Source: Schistocerca nitens (Eukaryota; Arthropoda; Insecta; Orthoptera; Acrididae). From it: a stretch of DNA of 64,000 nucleotides. The stretch spans positions 350,281,234-350,345,233 of the forward strand of contig NC_064622.1 of the NCBI RefSeq assembly GCF_023898315.1. Direction: 5' to 3'. The position numbers and the translations under genes were made by a program. Below the pieces are notes generated by a model. It was not told the origin of the DNA. It ran no database searches and saw nothing but the letters and a program-made list of their open reading frames with translations. Shown here in pieces: positions 22,119 through 34,030 of the stretch (within the stretch, counting starts at the first letter, position 1; each line of letters starts with the position of its first letter).

Positions 22119-22646
22119 ATGCGTCTCTGCCTTCTCAGCAGCATCTTAACATGTATTTACATGTTACTGTCCTGTTCATCTCTGCCGAGTGTCACCTGTT
22201 ATCGTCAGAAAGTCATTGACTCCGAGTACATGCCTCCTGCTTCAGGCTTTAGGGTGTGGGAAAACCGGTATGCAGTTGAGCCAAGTTGCGAGGAGCTGCG
22301 AGCAATGTGGCATTTCTCAAAGAGGCAGTCCCGTGCTTCAGAAATCACCAATGAGGTACCAACATACAGAGATCCTCTGGCGTATAACGTATGGGAACCT
22401 TACGCGCGCTCTAGGAGCATTGGTGGTGGTGTGCTCACTCGACCAGGGCGGGGCCACATTTATGGAAAAGTTGTTTATGCAATGCCTGGGTCTATCACCT
22501 ACCAGTCTCGGCCAGAGAGATTCCGTGCATTTGAGGAGGTGGCGAAGATGCTTGTCAGTTCACGAAGAGGTGTGCCACAAAGGAAAGTCACAGCCTTCCA
22601 TTACTCTCGTGGTCGGGTTCCGTACCAGGATATCCCTGCTCAGTAA
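22119..22646 (+). CDS. secreted protein or propeptide, 175 residues, unrecognised
   Basis: This is the best host-gene candidate in the window: one uninterrupted frame, clearly more GC-rich and evenly coded than its flanks. Residues 1-~26 form a signal peptide (MRLCLLSSILTCIYMLLSCS, then a small-residue site before CYRQK). The rest is hydrophilic and rich in Arg, Tyr and Pro, with only two later Cys (27 and 57), no membrane segment, a dibasic KR at 68-69 and RR at 149-150, and segments such as EVPTYRDPLAYNVWEPY (79-95) and LTRPGRGHIYGKVVY (106-120) that look conserved rather than random. It could be a neuropeptide or hormone precursor, or a small secreted structural or signalling protein; I cannot name it. 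The stop TAA overlaps CA|GTAAGA, a usable splice donor, so a longer isoform with another exon is possible. It is likely transcribed from a distant upstream 5' exon. Confidence 0.65.
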   Translation: MRLCLLSSILTCIYMLLSCSSLPSVTCYRQKVIDSEYMPPASGFRVWENRYAVEPSCEELRAMWHFSKRQSRASEITNEVPTYRDPLAYNVWEPYARSRSIGGGVLTRPGRGHIYGKVVYAMPGSITYQSRPERFRAFEEVAKMLVSSRRGVPQRKVTAFHYSRGRVPYQDIPAQ

Positions 22647-24924
22647 GAAATAATTAATGTCTGGTGTCTGAAATATGTAGATGTTAGTTACAACTGTTTT
22701 TACTGCTACTAGGGACTCACAGAGCTGGAGCTGTCTGTTATTTTTCTTCTGCGTGTAGTTATTATGAATAATTTTTTGTTAATGCTTTCAGTGTTTCACT
22801 AAATTGTTTATTAGAAATTCTACTGAGTTAACTGCAGCTTACATTTTATGGAGAAAAAGCGTGTAGTTCAAATCTGAGCTGCACAGTGTGAAAAGTATGT
22901 TTTTGGCAATGGGTGTCATTTTCCTGTGCTGCAAATTTACTGCTGCACTTTTAACTTAAACTCTTTATGAATGAAAGGGCAAATGTGTACTTTGTAGTAT
23001 GCTTGAAGCTTCCACGCTATGTGTCAAATGTTGCCCTAAGCTAATGTTGAACAAAAGACAAATTAATAACAATCATATCATTGAATCCCAAGAAAAAGAT
23101 CTAACATATCTAAAAACTCTTCTTCATTGCCAGACAATAACATTGCAAGAACCACGCATCAAACACTGTGTTTTAATTGTAATACATTTATAAGTAATCT
23201 TAAATTTGGTTGTGGAATCAGGGTAATGTGTTTTACTTTTAACTAATGGAACAAAACTTTATCAATTTTGTTATAAAATGAAATGTTTCCTTTGCACTAA
23301 AATGCCACGTTTTCTTAAGTGAACACACTTTACACTGTGTAAGTTGTCAAGAGTGTACATATTTTTTACACTGGTTTGATATGTGGTTCTCATGATAAAA
23401 TTGATTTGTTTCATTTTACACATATTGTTCTCTCAGGTAAATTGAAATTACAGACTTACATATTTGATAGCTGCAGCTACATAATAGAGAACAGGTTTTT
23501 TGCCCAAACATGTAATATGCAAATATGTGACTACAAAACATATCAGAAAATATTTATTAATTTCTGAAATGTGATTTTTGAAAAGTTGATAATAATCTTA
23601 TCACGACTTGGCTGTTATAAGGCTCACAAATGAGTCCCAAAATCTGTGTCTTCCTAAATGACAATATCATCTATGACAATAATTACTACTATATGTCAAT
23701 GTCAAGTCTTTTGACCTCCAGGATTTACTTTTAGTAAGCAAGTTTTTCTTAATCTTGGCATATCAGTTTTCTGTTCTATAATGTAAGACCTGCATAAGGA
23801 TGTTTGTAGATAAACTTTATAATTCAGAATTTATTTCTTTATTGCATTTTATGAAAAACTGTGGAAAGATTTTCATAGTGCATTTTGGTCAAGTGTATAT
23901 CCATATGAAATATACTGGAGAAAATATTTAACCATTTTTATTATTTCATTTGTCATATTGCCTAGATTTGATTGAGAAGGGAGAACATTTAGTGATACGT
24001 AATGAGTTTTTCAAACTCATTCTTGTTCTCTTGCAGAATTTCCAGCAGACTTGAAGCCCTAAAATGTTGATGTATTAATCTATAAATTTTTCTCAATGTA
24101 TTTGGTTATGTTTTCGGTGTTGTATGGATCAAGTCAGATTTGTAAAGCAGTAACTTGTAGATAGTGCTGTCAGATGTCAGGGATTTCCTTAAGCCCGTAT
24201 TACACAACATATATAACACATACCAATCTGCACCAGTGCCCCAGTGTACAAATCTGGAACCACCAACTCTTATGTTAGAGCTATTACACAATATACCTAA
24301 AGTGTAACTCTGCATCAGCACTCCAAGAGAACATATTCAGAACCTAAGGCTTGTTTACATCGGTTATGTCTTTGAGTGTGGAAGATGATATTTTTATAAT
24401 GCTGCTATTTATTCATATTGATCATTCTGAGCAGTCTAACTTTATATTTATCAAGCACTTATTGTTATCTTGTGGATTTAAAATGAAACTACGTTACGAT
24501 TATACAGAATTATGGGCAATGCACTCACTTTGTCATGGTGGCACAAGCAAATGATTACCTGTGTTTACCTTTCACAGCATTTTAGACATTGATGACACAG
24601 TTATCTATATAGCATTTTATCTACGCAGCATTTGCTGTGACAGTGTCCACCTTAGCCATTAAGAGAAGGGCAGAATGATGATGTAATGCCAGGTGCAGGA
24701 ATTGGGTTCGACTCTGGCTAGGAAAAAGGGGTGAAACAAGGGCATTTACCCCCTGTTAACAGACGAGTTAATGCCTGAAGATCCATAGGAATTTAGGAAT
24801 TTCAGCAGAATGGATGTGCCTTGTCGATGGTACATGATAGGAGGCGCACAAGTGACAGAGCAGTGAGGAATGCTATTTCATAACAGTGTGACTATGAAGA
24901 TGCAAAACAATGTTTACAGTCCTC
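22647..24924. other. 3' flank of the secreted-protein gene; unassigned
   Basis: AT-rich sequence expected to include the 3' UTR. I found no canonical AATAAA at a convincing distance. No other gene or element is recognised. Confidence 0.4.
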
Positions 24925-25060
24925 ACTGTTCATGGATAGAGCGTCTGGCATGTAAGTAGGAGATCCCGGGTTCGAGTCCCAGTCGGGGCACACATTTTCA
25001 GCTGTCCACATCGAGGTATGACAACAACACCTGTCAGCAGCTGAGATTGTCAGTCATCAC
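24925..25060 (+). mobile_element. tRNA-derived SINE
   Basis: The tRNA-like head (24932-24990) has GGATAGAGCGTCTGGCATGT and a B box GGGTTCGAGTCCC, followed by CGGGGCACACATTTTCAGCT and a short body with TGACAACAACACCTGTCAGC. The 5' acceptor strand does not pair with the 3' CAGTCGGGGC strand, so this is a SINE rather than a tRNA gene. It abuts the Gypsy fossil to its right. Confidence 0.65.
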
Positions 25061-28000
25061 TTTAAATACTATACCTGAGGGTAATATTGAATATGTTGAG
25101 GGTAGCAGTAGCGATGTTGCGCCACCAAGTGATGTGGTGTCACAGCCGGTGAGCAATACTAGTTCTGAAATAGGAGCCCATACACCAGACCACCAGGTGC
25201 TTTTGTACAGTTATATCAAACACCAGATCCTTTTGTACAGTTATATCAAAGGATAGAAGCTTTACTCAATAAAAAACTTAATAAAAGAGCTAATGAAAAC
25301 AATCAAAAACAGAACAACATTGCACCGAAATTAGAGGCTATGACTAACGATGTTAGTTATCTTACACAGATGCAGAACACTTTGAAAACAAGCATTGTAA
25401 ATCACATAACTGAACTGAAGGAATAACTAATACTATTTCAACATTGAAAACTACAGTAAAAGACAATACAGAACAGATTAAAAAACTGACAAATGATTTT
25501 GATACAATTTAATAGGTCCACACTTTCACAGTTTTAGTCAAACAAGTAGATGACCGAGCAACAAAACATGAAAAACTAGTTGGTGTTTTTTATTATATAC
25601 ACACACAAGAGACTTTAATTGATAACTGGTTACAGACAAAGTTACAGAAGGCTGCTGAGGAAATGGTTACTGACGTGTACACAGAGCAGAATTCACCACT
25701 ATTCATGATACAAACTGAGTTAGGTCAGATGGAAAGAACACTTACACAGGATCTACCTAAGTGGGAGGATCATGTGCAAACACAATTGGAGATATTAGAA
25801 GAAGAATGGAAAACATTAAAGAGCACGCAACGAATGATAGTGGCTACACAGCTAAAGATAATGATGATTGCCATAGTCCAATTTCTCACGCAAATGTATG
25901 TGTACAAGAAACAGTAGCTAGCACAAACATAGTACCACAAAATGCTATTATTCGAAATGTGGGGACAGACGCCACATTGTCATTAGCTATACTAGAAGAA
26001 AGTATTCTAAAAAAACTGACGATTCTATATGTTTATCCTAGAAAAGAAATCCGTTCTTCCAGTTATTTTCCTAAAAGCTTTTAGAAGCATGTTGCCTAAA
26101 GCTTGATATGAACAACAAAATATCCAATATGTATTACATTTTATATAAGGTGAGGCCACACTTCAGGCATCCGAGACGGGTGACAGTTGTCTCACATTAG
26201 CAGCATTTGGAAATGCGTTTCTTGTGAAATATTAGTCATGCTGTATGCAGGAAAAATTTAGGAAAGAAGTATTTAGCCCAGAGCCAGACATCAGGCATGG
26301 TCCATTAAGAAAATATTTAGAGAAATACATAAGTAAGGCTTGTTTCTGGGATGAACCTGTGGCTCTTAGTGATGTTTTACACTTACTGAAGAAAATTTTC
26401 ATTTCATATTAGAGAAAAACTGGTACAGGTCCCAGAAACTAACCTAGAATCCTTTTTGTCAGTCCTTAATGCTATCAACTTTATAAACAAAGACATGAAT
26501 GCAAGTAATAACAATAACAATCAGAATGTGTATCATAATGGTGGGGGCAGAGGACTGGCTGTGCCCACCCGGCTGCAGTATAACAGTAACAACAATGGGC
26601 AAGCACCTGACAGGCATCTGTGTTTTTTGACACACAGCAGGGTGTGCTGATGTCAGATCCTGGCCCAGCCAATGGCAGCTGTCTTAATCATACAAGGAGA
26701 TGCAGGAATGATGACAGGTATCACCCTAGTAATTCGAACCATGGTAATGGCAAGGGAAACCGGAATGACCAGAACAGTAAAAGTCAGTGGGAACCACTGC
26801 CAAATAGCCACTCACAGTACAGTACAAGTAGAAGTTTTCAGAATCCACAGTGGTAATACCACCAAGAAAACAAACTACAATTTAATCAGGGGAGAAACAC
26901 CAGCAATCAAGTCTGGCCCTGAATCCACGTGGGGATCCACAATAGGGAAATCCAAATCCTTAGGTGAATGTAATCAAGGTCACCAATAATGAACATCCCG
27001 TGGCTATGAATACATCAATCTAGAATTGGTTACATTACGCCCTCTGGTGCTGTTCAAGGAAGGAAGTGGGGTTCCTCCGTTCGTGAAGAGCAACCTATTG
27101 AAGTATAATGATGGTGTTGATATTAGAGAAGAGTTGACAAACAAATATCGTGAGGATTCAATGAAATCAGAGGGGATTGTACAAGCTAGTATTGACACAA
27201 CAGTAGGGACGCAGGAGCAATGGTAAACATGATCTCACACTACTTGTTCAAAGAAATTAATGAAATTAAAAGGTTGCCTATGTACCCCGTACAGAATGGT
27301 TGCGTATTAATAGCAATAGGAGGGAAATAAAATCTCATTAAAATTCAGGCACTGTTTGATGTTCAGTTGCAAGGAGTGATGTTCAAATGTATTTTCTTAG
27401 TAGTGAAAGGATCAACTGAAAACTGCATATTCAGGTTTGAGATTCCGCATGAAAATAAAACAAAGATTAACCTGCAGTCAGGGAAACACCTTTTAGATGT
27501 TAACAGGCATGAATGACTGTGGATCTGATCAAAGTAAAGGGAATTCATGGGAAATTCTGTTGTATGTAGGTAACAAGCATAATAGCAAAACAACCCAAAC
27601 TTGATGAGGCACTTGAACACTTTTGTCAAGAAATAAGCGCTAGTGATACTGATGATACAATACATGAATGGATGGAAGCTTCACAACTGAAGTCTGAGGT
27701 CAGGGAACTACTTCAGAAGTAGAAACCAGAACTAATGAAAACACATCATCACATTGAGTTTAAACCTCATGAAACATATTGTAAGAGCATGCACTCAATT
27801 CCACAGGCAAAGCAGGAGGTAGCAAAGAGAGTAAACACATGTTAAGGTGAATGTTACAGACACATCACTATCTCTATAAGTAGTCCACTGCTAGTGTACC
27901 TAAAGCAGATGGAACAATACGTCTTGTGCTCAATGCTCGGGAGATTAATACAATCATAATACCGGTATAGACTAGCTAGGAGTGTGGTACATGTCTAATA

Positions 28001-29840
28001 TAGACCTCTAAGCGTCCTATTGTCAAATACCTGTGACATAGGTCCTATCAGTACTGTGCTCTATCATTTGACTTGAATGTCAGTGCAGATGTATTTATAA
28101 TAGCTATCGACATGGTGCTTGGACAAGATTTACTCAACTGTATCGCAGTGTACACAGATGGTATCTTAATAGTTGTGTCTACTTAGCCAAAATGTGGAAT
28201 TTATGGAAAAGGGAAAAAATTTTCAGCAGCAGGTGTAACAACTAATATCGCAAAGTTAACATTTGTAAAGGGTGAAATAAAATTTCTTGGACATGTTATC
28301 TCACTGCAGAGAATAACACCTGATCCACACAAGCTAACTGTAATTAGGAACTTTCCAGTCCCACTCATTAGAAAGCAACTGAATGTTTCCTTGGGTTATG
28401 CTCATTTTTTCTGCAAGTTCATCACAGACTAGCCATTAACCCTTCCGCGGGTTCATTTTTTATAGCAACTCAGGGAAGATATATTTGTTGCTATTGTATT
28501 AGAATTTTGATCAAATATCTATATTTATTTTTGTGATATGAGACCAAAAACTATTATGGTACATTATCACCATGGCATCTTTGTGAGGTATTAAAACTAT
28601 GCTGGTAAACGGATTTCCCACCTCTGTTTTGTCAGATTGTAACACCGAAAATGCAGGATGCATGGCACCTGCTACCGATATATCATTTTTTTTTAATTGT
28701 ATGTAAATATTTGTAATTTAAATGCTTTCTTTTAATAAGTAAGGACATTGCTTCACTGGATGTGTACATTTAGGTAGAAATCTGTTGACGTTTCATTGAA
28801 TTTATCTGTGTTTTACTGTGAAACTTATAAGCTCTGGGAAAAAGCCAAAGGAATTGTTATTTGCATCGACTAGCAATGATAATAGTAGTGCTTGTAAAGA
28901 GCGCGCGGAGAGAGCGAGAGATGGGTTCCAGCGCTTTTAGTGTGCGGAAGTGTGGTGTTAACGCTCTCGCAGTAGAAAGTAGCATTGCAGCAGCATCATG
29001 TACGTGCGCCGGCCAGATGACTAGTAGCAGGAGGAAGGACAGTGGATGGGCGGAAGATTACGATTACGATTGCCCGTTCCTGTAACTAGCCGTGCCCCCA
29101 CAAGATGCTACTGTCTTCAACAATAGCAGCAGTTCCAGCAACACAGATTCGTCGTCATCTCCGAGTTTCGTCACACACAGCATTGAAGTAAGACTGTTCA
29201 TTGGTAGAAAGTATTAACGGCTAACCCAGCAGCACAACTGAATGTGATTTGATTAATGAACTTTATTTAAATAATAATCAATTAAATTTAGGACGATTGC
29301 GTCCTCATTGTCCCCCCAGACATTATTACCAAGCAGGGTCCTTGTTCCCTTTTTTCCTTGTATGCTAACCTAAGTTTGAGAATCTATCACTAGAAAAAAT
29401 CCAAATCTAAAGAAAATGCACAAATTAAGAGTGCGGCGGTTTTATTTATTTTACATATAGCTTGGTGCACGTGGCTGTTTGGTTTGGTATGTATTCTAGT
29501 ATTTAATTCTGTTCAAGTCAGTAAAAAGGCTCAGTTGTTCAGACAATAATATGAAATCCTATTTGAAAATTAAGTAACTGCAAAGTAAAAAGTGCATGCC
29601 TTTCTCTAAATTTCTTTGATGACGTTATGTTGAGGTCTCTGAAAGTCATTGTTCACGTAACGAAGTTCAGTACTAACATACAGTTTAAGTGGATATTTTC
29701 AAATCATTACTCGATTGCCTTTTTCAAAATTTAATGACAAACTTAACGTAAAAGTGACTTCTCAGTTTTCTTTATCATTACATATTCACTTAAAATTGGT
29801 GTCAAAAAATGTGACAACCTTCAGTTGCCACGTCAGTGTT

Positions 29841-31336
29841 TCTACATCTACATCTACATCTACACTCCGCAAGCCACCCAACGGTGTGTGGCGGAGGGCA
29901 CTTTACGTGCCACTGTCATTACCTCCCTTTCCTGTTCCAGTCGCGTATGGTTCGCGGGAAGAACGACTGTCTGAAAGCCTCCGTGCACGCTCTAATCTCT
30001 CTAATTTTACATTCGTGATCTCCTCGGGAGGTATAAGTAGGGGGAAGCAATATATTCGATACCTCATCCAGAAATGCACCCTCTCGAAACCTGGCGAGCA
30101 AGCTACACTGCGATGCAGAGTGCCTCTCTTGCAGAGTCTGCCACTTGAGTGTATTAAACATCTCCGTAACGCTATCACGGTTACCAAATAACCCTGTGAC
30201 GAAACGCGCCGCTCTTCTTTGGATCTTATCTATCTCCTCCGTCAACCCGATCTGGTACGGATCCCACACTGATGAGCAATACTCAAGTATAGGTCGAACG
30301 AGTGTTTTGTAAGACACCTCCTTTGTTGATAGACTACATTTTCTAAGCACTCTCCCAATGAATCTCAACCTGGTACCCGCCTTACCAACAATTAATTTTA
30401 TATGATCATTCCACTTCAAATCGTTCTGCACGCATACTCCCAGATATTTTACAGAAGTAACTGCTACCAGTGTTTGTTCCGCTATCATATAATCATACAA
30501 TAAAGGATCCTTCTTTCTATGTACTCGCAATACATTACATTTGTCTATGTTAAGGAACAGTTGCCACTCCCTGCACCAAGTGCCTATCCGCTGCAGATCT
30601 TCCTGCATTTCGCTACAATTTTCTAACGCTGCCACTGCTCTGTATACTACGGCATCATCCGCGAAAAGCCGCATGGAACTTCCGACACTATCTACTAGGT
30701 CATTTATATATATTGTGAAAAGCAATGGTCCCATAACACTCCCCTGTGGCACGCCAGAGGTTACTTTAACGTCTGTAGACGTCTCTCCATTGATAACAAC
30801 ATGCTGTGTTCTGTTTGCTAAAAACTCTTCAATCCAGCCACACAGCTGGTCTGATATTCCGTAGGCTCTTACTTTGTTTATCAGGCGACAGTGCGGAACT
30901 GTATCGAACGCCTTCCGGAAGTCAAGAAAAATAGCATCTACCTGGGAGCCGGTATCTAATATTTTCTGGGTCTCGTGAACAAATAAAGTGAGTTGGGTCT
31001 CACACGATCGCTGTTTACGGAATCCATGTTGATTCCTACAGAGTAGATTCTGGGTTTCCAAAAACGACATGATACTCAAGCAAAAAACATGTTCTAAAAT
31101 TCTACAACAGATCGACGTCAGAGATATAGGTCTATAGTTTTGCGCATCTGCTCGACGACCCTTCCTGAAGACTGGGACTACCTGTGCTCTTTTCCAATCA
31201 TTTGGAACCCTCCGTTCCTCTAGAGACTTGCGGTACACGGCTGTTAGATGGGGGGCAAGTTCTTTCGCGTACTCTGTGTAGAGTCGAATTGGTATCCCGT
31301 CAGGTCCAGTGGACTTTCCTCTGTTGAGTGATTCCA
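29841..31336 (-). mobile_element. young 5'-truncated LINE with open reverse transcriptase (CR1/Jockey-type group)
   Basis: The minus strand keeps one frame from ~31332 to 29919 (~470 codons) without a stop. It encodes STGPDGIPIRLYTEYAKELA, then AQNYRPISLTSICCRILEHV, FLDFRKAFDT, SGVPQGSVMGPLLFTIYIND, LFADDAVVYR (an intact catalytic FADD) and VKYLGVCVQNDLKWNDHI, followed by the usual C-terminal region. The endonuclease and ORF1 are absent through 5' truncation. The 3' end is (GATGTA)n, read as TCTACATCTACATC on the plus strand at 29841. An open frame of this length in a non-coding fossil implies a recent insertion. It lies inside the piggyBac-like element. Confidence 0.85.
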
Positions 31337-32050
31337 GTTGCTTTTAATAATAAATGTTTTTTCCTTCCCATCATCTTGTACAGGATTTTGGATGTAAATC
31401 ATCCTAGTGGGCTGGCGGCCGTAATTATTTCCGTTTCGTTCATTAGTGTAACTTTTGGATTCATGATCAGTGGTACCCCGTTTCTGTCCAGTGTTGTTCG
31501 TGAGTGAATGCACAAAATAACTTTCATTTTTCCAAATTGTAGCCCTGTTCGGTTTAATTACTTTTTTATTTTTAGTAGCCTTTTCTATCAGAAAGATTGG
31601 TTGTACGCTTTCCCCTTACTTATCGGTATTACTTCTTCGAGAAAGATAGCCTAACCCAACTAGAAAAATTCCATTAGGTATACACGCGATCCACGGTCAT
31701 ATTTTATATCGCAAGCAGGATAGGCCGATTAGTAAGGGGGTGGTTACAAGATGTTATGTATTATATATACAGTGTTTTTTGTTTTATTTTTTTGTTTTCT
31801 TTTACTTTATTTAAAACATAATTATTACTGATATTAAAGTTTATGTACCACAGTATCAAAACAATCCTTGGAACTTTATCAATCAATAAAGGCATGAGCT
31901 GATACAGGTCACAATAATGTATATTGCAGAAGCAAAGCAATGTGTTCCGATAACAGCAGTGATCCCACGACAAACAGAAACTGATTGTTGTAGCAGTTTT
32001 TATACACCTAGTGCAGTGTACTTCCACATGATGTCAGTCATAGAGAGAGA

Positions 32051-32310
32051 TGGTAAGATGTGTTTCCAAAAGCTTTGGGATACCCTTAAGTTGGTGATAA
32101 GTATGCTTCCCCAGGACTGGAAATGACAGATTAATTTTGTGGAAAGTATACTTCCCAAGCCCCTTTCAGAAACTACTTTGGTGGTAACCATACTTCCCAA
32201 TAACTGTTGATACACCGTTGTTTGGTGCGATATATACTACAGAAGTGGTAACACGTATTCCCTTAAATGCTGTAAAGAAATATGTTTAGTGGAAAGTATA
32301 TCCCCCACGG
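32051..32310 (+). repeat. iterated subterminal motif of the TTAA element
   Basis: Six degenerate copies of GTGGTAA-x-x-TATACTTCCC occur near 32051, 32092, 32139, 32180, 32245 and 32289, spaced about 41-65 bp. They lie within 280 bp of the right terminus. Repeated subterminal motifs are common transposase-binding sites in DNA transposons; that role is inferred here. Confidence 0.55.
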
Positions 32311-34030
32311 ACAATGGAAGGGTTAAAGAGTGATGCCCTATTGGGGCTACATAAAAAGGGCAATCAATGGTTTTGGTCACCACAGAGCCAGAAGGATTTT
32401 GAGGATATAAAATATGCGCTGGTGCATGCAGGAATCTTGAGCCACTCTGATATGATACAAGATTTTTATGTGACACGTCATTTTCTAGACTGGGAGCATG
32501 CCTGTTCCTGCTTCCCAAAGGCAGGGACATTATTAGTCTTGCCAGCAGAACACTGACAGATTGTGAGAGAGGTTATTCCGCAACTAAACTTGAAGCATTA
32601 GCCATTATCTGGGGGCATTCCAAAAATTCACTTATTATTTATTTGGAAAACTTGTTAAGGTATGCTGTGACCATCAGGTCTCAAGTTTCTTATTACTGTG
32701 CAAACTGTTACACAACCTGTTGACACAATGGACTATATTCCTACAATTTTATGATTTTGAAATAATTCATGTGAGAGACAAAGCTAATGTAGCCGACAGC
32801 ATTGTTGCACTTACCACAATGGCTACCTGAATAGGAAGAATTACCTCTGAATGCAGAATTATGTTGATGAAAGACACAAAGTACTAACAATATTTCTTAG
32901 ACATGTGTAGGAGCATGGCTCATCCGCAAGAAGAGGATCCCGAAGAAGGTAATATCGATCTTGAAGGAGAGGAACAACCCAAAACTTTCACAATACTACA
33001 CTCTATATCAGGATGTACTGTTTTACACAAATAATACAATTAATGGTACTTGGTGTATATGTATACTGGCATCTTGTGAGGATAAACTAATCTGGCATAC
33101 ACATACTACACCTGGGGACACTATGGTGCTTGCAAATGCTGTCAGAAGGTTAGTGTTTACTGTGACTCCTCAAACATTTTGGAGTACATTGCAAACATTA
33201 AAAACCTGCATCAGTTTTCAAAAGGCTAAGCTGCCAAAACAGAATTAGAAATAGAGCTGCATACAGTTCTACCAAAAAGCCCCTTGGGATCTTATATGGA
33301 TTGACATAACAGGACCCCTGTCATCTGCAGGGGGAGAAATGAAATATATAGTTGTATTATGCAACCAAATATGTTAAACTATATGCTTCAAAATCTACTT
33401 TTGCCACATGCCTATAACAAAGTGCATTGCAAGTCATTACTTCCTGTGCTCAGTAAATGTATGTCTATGTCGTCAGATAAGGCATCAAACTTTACCTGCA
33501 ATACACGGAAGGAGTTTTTAAGGGACCAGAAAATTGAGCAAATTTTAATATCAAATTTTTGCCTCAGTCCAACCCAACTGAGAGAATGTTTTGTGAATTC
33601 AATAGATTTATGTGTATGTATGCAGCCGCCAAACAGACTAATACACGAAAACAAGGAAAAGAATCAGTGGCTTACACTGATTACATGTATGCCTATGCAG
33701 GTAGTATCCCTTGAAGAAAAGGTAAGGCAAGTATCAATACCTTCAAGAGAAAGTGCCAAGGTGTGAAAGATCCATTATGACAAGCAACTGTGTAGGGTTA
33801 ATCAGTTCTCTGTTGGGGAAAGTGTACTGCTAAAGACCCAGTGTAAACCATCATTTTTACAAGAGAAAAGAAGTGGAAACTAGGGTATACTGGTCCTTTT
33901 CACATTGTGTGAGTATCACATGATGGGAGCTATTTACTTGCATACCCACAGAGCGGGAAGAGAAAAGGTTTGTACTCATATAGCGATCTGAAGAAGTACT
34001 TCCAGTAGGAAACTGTAAAGAAAATTAAGG

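Larger units (their letters stand above)
28440..32322. mobile_element. piggyBac-like DNA transposon (TTAA-flanked)
   Basis: Both edges are TTAA (28436-28439 and 32323-32326) followed inward by CCCTTCC, the layout of piggyBac elements (TTAA target, inverted ends beginning CCC). The surrounding Gypsy pol similarity stops at one TTAA and resumes at the other, which fits a clean insertion. Inside, 28861-29240 holds an acidic/Ser-rich ORF fragment, and the right end has an iterated ~19-bp motif. No transposase catalytic core is recognisable, so this is an inferred, probably non-autonomous or badly decayed copy. It carries a LINE at 29841-31336. Confidence 0.5.
25061..34030 (+). mobile_element. Ty3/Gypsy LTR retrotransposon fossil (gag-pol), interrupted
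   Basis: Gag-like pieces come first: a coiled-coil-type stretch near 25660-25920 and an Asn/Gly/Gln-rich C-terminal part near 26460-26990. Pol pieces follow: protease-RT junction near 27340-27500, RT near 27880-28440, RNase H near 32330-32620, integrase region roughly 33280-33980 and the C-terminal tail. The order fits Ty3/Gypsy. The element is heavily decayed, with well over ten breaks, and is old. A TTAA-flanked element is inserted within pol (28440-32322). I could not recognise the LTRs or a primer-binding site, so both ends are approximate. Confidence 0.65.

Noticed and set aside
22189-22653. 154-residue ORF on the plus strand
   Set aside because: It is the +1 shadow of the 22119-22646 gene, with no signal peptide or sensible composition.
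24930-24990. tRNA-Thr-like gene
   Set aside because: An anticodon-loop TGT and a B box exist, but the 5' acceptor strand does not match; this is a SINE head.
26456-26989. Asn/Gln-rich ORFs as a possible host low-complexity protein
   Set aside because: Position between gag-like and pol-like blocks makes them the gag C-terminal region of the Gypsy fossil.
28861-29085. 74-residue ORF inside the TTAA element as a transposase
   Set aside because: It shows only Ser/Ala/Arg-rich composition and an acidic patch, with no piggyBac catalytic motif.
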